Shown here: one piece after another, positions 7,605-10,647 of the stretch
How the letters are laid out: the number at the start of each line of letters is the position of its first letter
Position numbering within the stretch: position 1 is the first letter of the stretch
From: Rodentolepis nana
Lineage: Eukaryota > Platyhelminthes > Cestoda > Cyclophyllidea > Hymenolepididae
Length of the DNA: 10,647 bases
Assembly (NCBI GenBank): GCA_900617975.1
Contig: UZAE01013926.1
Coordinates: forward strand, 1-10,647
Direction: 5' to 3'
Notes under the pieces: generated by a model
What the model saw: the letters and a program-made list of their open reading frames with translations, nothing else
Told to the model about the DNA's origin: nothing
The model's database searches: none
Made by a program: the position numbers and the translations under genes

Positions 7605-7615
7605 CGCCGAAAACT
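7605..7615. repeat. Target-site duplication, right copy (repeat copy 2)
   Basis: Exact repeat of 7273-7283, abutting the element's G-rich 5' head. The bases beyond it (AATATA) no longer match the flank of the other copy, which fixes the duplication length at 11. Confidence 0.85.
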
Positions 7616-8682
7616 AATATATAAATTTCTGCCTTCATGAGTACTCAGAGCACTAATATTAATGGCGATTACAAAAAAACAAGCTTTAACAATATATATT
7701 TTCAAAGGGATTGAATTTTTGTGACTGAAGCAAATAAATGAACCATAGAAAAGAACCTTGTTGATTAGCACCATTTCCGGATAAAATGATGCAAGCTATG
7801 ATCTGATATTCTATTCTACATTACCCTTGTAATTCATTTAGTTTTAGCAAAACAATTATGAGTTTCCAAAGTTCGATACAAACAAGCTTTCACCTTCATC
7901 ATTCATTTTTGAAAGAACTTTTAGTGATTTCGGAAAAAGACGCACTAAAAGTAGAGAAGGCTGAATTTGATGTAAAATAAGCTTAACAAGTAGTTTTCAA
8001 ATGAAAGGATGGCATATATATCATTCATTGATCTTTGAAAAAAGTATTAGGCATAAATTCTAATATGCTGGACTCGGTATTTGTACAAAAAAGGAATTTA
8101 TTAGCGGGAAAATTTGCATTGTCCTGTATTGATTTTTTACGACAAATTAGATTAAAAAATAATAAGTCGTCATTTTAAACAATGAAAGGGAGAGTTTGAA
8201 TGATTCGCATAAATTTAGCATCAGATAATGCTATAGCGGTCTGTGCCAAGAGTATAAACTGAGGAACAGGCAAGTTAGTATATGAAATCAGACGTTGCAA
8301 TAAATTGTCGGTAAAAATACAGTTCAGTTATAGTTAACTTGAATGCTAGACCACTATGCGCATTGAAATGAATGCAATTTACTGGAGTAATTACAATGAT
8401 TACCAAATTATGATTTTAGTGCCTCCAGACCATCGTTAAAAATTGCATCTACCTGGGATCAATTTATTTCTATCAATCATTTTTGAATTTCCCTAATGCA
8501 CGCCTATTTTAAAATAATGGTAGAGATTGTAACACAGATTGTACAAAATGGGTAATCAATGTACATTGCAAAAAAGACTAAATTGATAACATTAAAACCA
8601 CTTCAATACAACTTTGAATAAAATAACAGCTATTACGCTGTTGCACATTGTTTCTTGTCTTGTCAATGGCAGTTACTTAATT
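7616..8682. other. AT-rich stretch without recognisable features
   Basis: More than 1 kb with no plausible frame, RNA fold or repeat copy that I can support. It contains scattered short inverted words only. Confidence 0.5.
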
Positions 8683-8706
8683 ACCTCCTCTCTTGGGAGA
8701 GGAGGT
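8683..8706. repeat. Perfect 10-bp stem, 4-base loop hairpin
   Basis: ACCTCCTCTC (8683-8692) and GAGAGGAGGT (8697-8706) are exact reverse complements around TTGG. It lies 14 bases before a long G tract, and its right arm is itself a purine GAGAGGAGG string. It is the strongest short hairpin in the window. Confidence 0.75.
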
Positions 8707-8720
8707 GAGAAAAGAAGGTA

Positions 8721-8753
8721 GGGGGTGGTGGTTGGGGTAGGGGGGGGGGGGGT
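8721..8753 (+). repeat. Long G tract, strong G-quadruplex candidate
   Basis: GGGGG, then TGGTGGTT, GGGG, TA and about twelve consecutive Gs. There are enough G runs with short loops for at least one stable quadruplex. It ends in TTAG, but there is no telomeric TTAGG/TTAGGG repetition. Confidence 0.75.
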
Positions 8754-9547
8754 TAGAGCTTTTGCTGTCCATCACTCACATACACACTCTCTCAATGAAA
8801 GCAACAATTCGTAGTTGTCATTTGCTGTGTTATTTTTCACTTTATTTTCATTCGCGTGTCAAATCAGAAAGTAAATTATTTCGCACTTAAGCCAAAAAAG
8901 TGAAATAAATTAAGCTATTATGGAAAGGTAAAATAAACAAATAAATAGTATTACGTAGATTAGCTCCGAACAGGTGGTTATAATTTCATAAATTAAATAC
9001 TTGTTTATTTAAATCTAACTACAATTTGATTTTTTGTCATTGAAAATCGTTGCGTTTTTACGAGAAAAAAATAACGGGTAATTTAAACACCTGTTTACGA
9101 AGAACTAAAATATCGATTTGCGGATCTTACTCCATCTGTTGACTAAGGCGCCTAAAATGGCTGACGTGGACCAACTTAATAGTACTTTAAATATTTATTA
9201 CAAAGATAAAACGAAAAGCAACAAGATGAGAAGAAGGAAGAGTGGGTTGGCATGAGAACCTGATGATGGAGAAAATTTGGGCAAAAAATAGCAAAATAAC
9301 ACATTCCATTGGAGCGGAACATGCTTTTCCACGGATCCACGCAGATGCATATTACCAGTGCAAGCACATAATTTTTTCATGAGTTATGCGCCTCTACTTC
9401 TGATTAGTGTTGCCTCCTATTTTGCTACTTCTTTATCTCCGGAAGGAGGCCAATTACTGGAGGCACATATAAGTTGTTTCCTCTCATCCACCCTAAAAAC
9501 TAACATTTCTTCGACCTATCCTTTTTTACCATATTTTCTATTCCCCC
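8754..9547. other. AT-rich stretch without a credible gene
   Basis: Overlapping frames on both strands near 9176-9564 give hydrophobic Cys/Phe/Leu/Ser-rich peptides without a family pattern. The region 9370-9560 is somewhat pyrimidine-rich on the + strand. I cannot support a gene. Confidence 0.45.
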
Positions 9548-9572
9548 CACCTCCTTGGATATAATGGAGGTG
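9548..9572. repeat. Hairpin CACCTCC / GGAGGTG followed by T-run
   Basis: Seven-base arms at 9548-9554 and 9566-9572 pair across 11 bases, with TTTTT just after. In bacteria this would look like a terminator, but the setting is eukaryotic. ACCTCC/GGAGGT is also the outer part of the hairpin at 8683-8706. Confidence 0.5.
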
Positions 9573-9804
9573 TTTTTCCTTCACTATTGATTAATCTTTC
9601 ATCTATGATCATTAATCATTTAAAAATGAATGATGTAGACTATTGGCTATAATTTGGGAATAACTAAAAACTGTACTTTGATTAATTCTAAATGAAGATA
9701 TTATATGATATTTGGCGAAATGATGATTTTTTAAGTCCAGCCGGTTCGTTCATCTGCATCCAGGCGGTTAGAAGTGACATGATCTCACTTTTTATAAGAG
9801 TTTA
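9573..9804. other. AT-rich stretch
   Basis: ATTAATC/GATTAAT-type words recur around 9585-9625, giving small inverted repeats. Nothing else is seen. Confidence 0.45.
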
Positions 9805-9830
9805 GGGAGTGGGGGGGGGGGGTGGAGGGG
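9805..9830 (+). repeat. G tract
   Basis: GGGAGT, twelve Gs, then TGGAGGGG. Sufficient for a G-quadruplex with short loops. It is the same type of tract as 8721-8753. Confidence 0.7.
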
Positions 9831-9852
9831 TGTTTACAGTCTATTTAAGTAA

Positions 9853-10059
9853 TCATAATGTACTCTTCATGCCATTAATAGCATTTTGAGCTTTTCCTTT
9901 GATGGTTTCAACCTGAGTTTTAGTAAAATTTAACCACCTCAAAGATTCTCTCGAGATCTTGAGGAACCATTCTTTGCCCTGAAATGAATTACAGCACGAG
10001 GGAAATCCAGAATCGTTAAAGTCTTTCGACAACTCATTCATATCATTTTTGAACCCAAT
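9853..10059 (-). CDS. Possible coding remnant or small unidentified ORF
   Basis: A minus-strand frame is open from 10059 to the stop at 9855-9853; the first ATG is at 10041-10039, giving 62 residues. Unlike the other frames in the window its peptide has protein-like composition: Trp, Lys and Glu spread through it, and a C-terminal half with a helical look (KTQVETIKGKAQNAINGMKS). A TAG stop at 10062-10060 lies just upstream; its AG could also act as a splice acceptor, but the preceding sequence is poor in pyrimidines. No AATAAA follows the stop within the next bases. I recognise no family. It may be an exon, a decayed transposon fragment or chance. Confidence 0.18.
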   Translation of the reverse strand: MGFKNDMNELSKDFNDSGFPSCCNSFQGKEWFLKISRESLRWLNFTKTQVETIKGKAQNAINGMKSTL

Positions 10060-10062
10060 CTA

Positions 10063-10357
10063 ATAATATTTACACAGAATTGTGAACAAAGCCGAGTGCT
10101 GCTTTCAATGTTCATAAATGATTCTGAAGGGGGACGCAAAACTGCTATTCTTTGATAACTCCTCTAACAATACCAAATAAATTTCCGATTGACCATTTAA
10201 AATCAGATGATCATGGATGAAGAGAGGAGAATGATTATGGAAAAACTAGGATACAAAGAGTTCACGACAAATGTAGAAATGGGGGGGGGTTTAGGGTGCT
10301 GCTTCGTGTTCAATGACAGTCTAACAGGCAAATAATAAAATTTATTTTAGGACAAGA
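10063..10357. other. AT-rich stretch with a poly-G tract
   Basis: Apart from the G tract at 10281-10289, no feature is recognised between the minus-strand open frame and the third repeat copy. Confidence 0.5.
10281..10289 (+). repeat. Nine-base poly-G tract
   Basis: A pure G9 run followed by TTTAGGGTG. It is one of several isolated G homopolymers in the window. Confidence 0.75.
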
Positions 10358-10485
10358 GGCGTGCGATAGACTTGCCTCCACGTGGTACATCCTGGGCAAT
10401 ATATACTCATACGGCAAAAGGCCTGCAAACTGGCAGTTGACTTCGGACTTCAAACTACCATCACCTCACTGTATGTCATATTCAA

Positions 10486-10495
10486 CCCCCCCCCC
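10486..10495 (+). repeat. C10 homopolymer inside repeat copy 3
   Basis: Copies 1 and 2 carry GACCCCTTCC and GAATATTTCC at this place, so the run is a lineage-specific expansion within the element. Confidence 0.7.
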
Positions 10496-10570
10496 AGTAC
10501 TCATCTTACCCTACTCTCTACATTTGTGTCTGTCTGTCACCTTTACATCTGTGAATCACTCTTTTGTCCA

Positions 10571-10581
10571 CCCCCCCCCCC
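10571..10581 (+). repeat. C11 homopolymer inside repeat copy 3
   Basis: The equivalent segment is CACCCCTCGAC in copy 1 and CCGCCCCCTCTCGAC in copy 2. This is a second expansion in the same copy. Confidence 0.7.
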
Positions 10582-10647
10582 AACTCCTCGAATTTTTTTG
10601 TGACTCTGATGTTCCTCCCCTCTGTGAAATCTAAAGTCAACTAAAGG

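Larger units (their letters stand above)
10358..10647 (+). mobile_element. SINE-like retroposon, copy 3 (cut off by the window end)
   Basis: Matches copies 1 and 2 from GTGCGATAGACTTGCCTCCA through CATCCTGGGCAA, ACTCATACGGCAAAAG, the GTTGACTTCGGACTTCAAAC block, and CCTCTGTGAAATC to AGTCAACTAAAGG at the last base. The missing part is the final 50 or so bases with the 20-base 3' block and tail. Two positions that are short C runs in the other copies have grown here to C10 (10486-10495) and C11 (10571-10581). The overlapping frames at 10382-10634 are accidental. Same orientation as copy 1. Confidence 0.8.

Noticed and set aside
7325..7774. 149-codon minus-strand open frame, the longest in the window
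   Set aside because: It crosses the boundary between unique DNA and the retroposon at 7604. Its repeat-derived half is out of frame in the other two copies (20, 21 and 22 bases between the same two conserved blocks), so the openness is not selected.
8740..8756. GGGTTAG as a hint of telomeric repeat
   Set aside because: It occurs once at the end of a poly-G run; no second TTAGG or TTAGGG unit follows.
9176..9564. Hydrophobic frames on both strands, one resembling a membrane peptide
   Set aside because: They are short, overlap each other on opposite strands, are Cys/Phe/Leu/Ser-rich from pyrimidine-rich DNA, and have no family pattern.
9548..9580. Hairpin followed by Ts, as in a bacterial terminator
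   Set aside because: The surrounding sequence is eukaryotic in character and there is no gene upstream for it to end.
10382..10634. Two overlapping frames near the right edge
   Set aside because: Both lie within repeat copy 3 and owe their length to C-run (proline) codons.
1..10647. CRISPR array, tRNA genes, prophage or defence-system genes
   Set aside because: I found no regularly spaced direct repeats, no recognisable cloverleaf with A and B boxes, and no gene-dense region, so there is no basis for any of these.

Overview
The window looks like non-coding DNA from a large eukaryotic genome, most likely an invertebrate animal and possibly an arthropod. This assignment is inferred from texture: AT-rich sequence, no long open frames, no operon-like packing, many simple-sequence tracts, and retroposon copies with an (AAATA)n-type tail and target-site duplications. 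Nothing in the sequence fixes the species. I see no convincing complete protein gene, rRNA, tRNA, CRISPR array or bacterial feature.

The best-supported content is a dispersed element of about 320 bp present three times: at about 3670-4006 (+), at 7284-7604 (-) and from about 10358 to the window end (+, cut off). All three copies start at the same G-rich TGTGCGATAGAC-like head. The two complete ones share an exact 20-base block close to the 3' end, followed by an AT-rich TAAATAAATAA-type tail. The middle copy is flanked by a perfect 11-bp direct repeat (AGTTTTCGGCG in the element's direction). This is the structure of a short retroposon (SINE-like). Frames inside the copies are open only by accident, because the copies differ by single-base indels.

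Layout. 1-150: an open frame running in from the left edge, ending at a stop that overlaps AATAAA; a possible gene or LINE fragment. 151-1990: AT-rich, little visible except a poly-G tract and a TAAA microsatellite. 1990-2190: a GC- and CpG-richer island with a GA microsatellite and a C-rich tract. 2191-3660: AT-rich, with an 18-bp perfect palindrome and an isolated TATA-box-like site. 3670-4006: first repeat copy. 4014-5549: AT-rich, with a short 45-codon frame that overlaps a 5S-rRNA-like string, and a 9-bp hairpin. 5550-5900: a purine-rich GGA/GAG tract followed by a cluster of four AAAACGAT octamers. 5900-7272: AT-rich. 7273-7615: second repeat copy with its duplications. 7616-8680: nothing clear. 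8683-8752: a perfect 10-bp hairpin next to a strong G-quadruplex-type tract. 8753-10350: AT-rich, with one hairpin, two more poly-G tracts and a 68-codon open stretch on the minus strand. 10358-10647: third repeat copy.

No genes can be shown to work together here. The themes of the window are retroposon insertion, long poly-G/poly-C tracts in an otherwise AT-rich background, and two GC-richer islands that could be regulatory.
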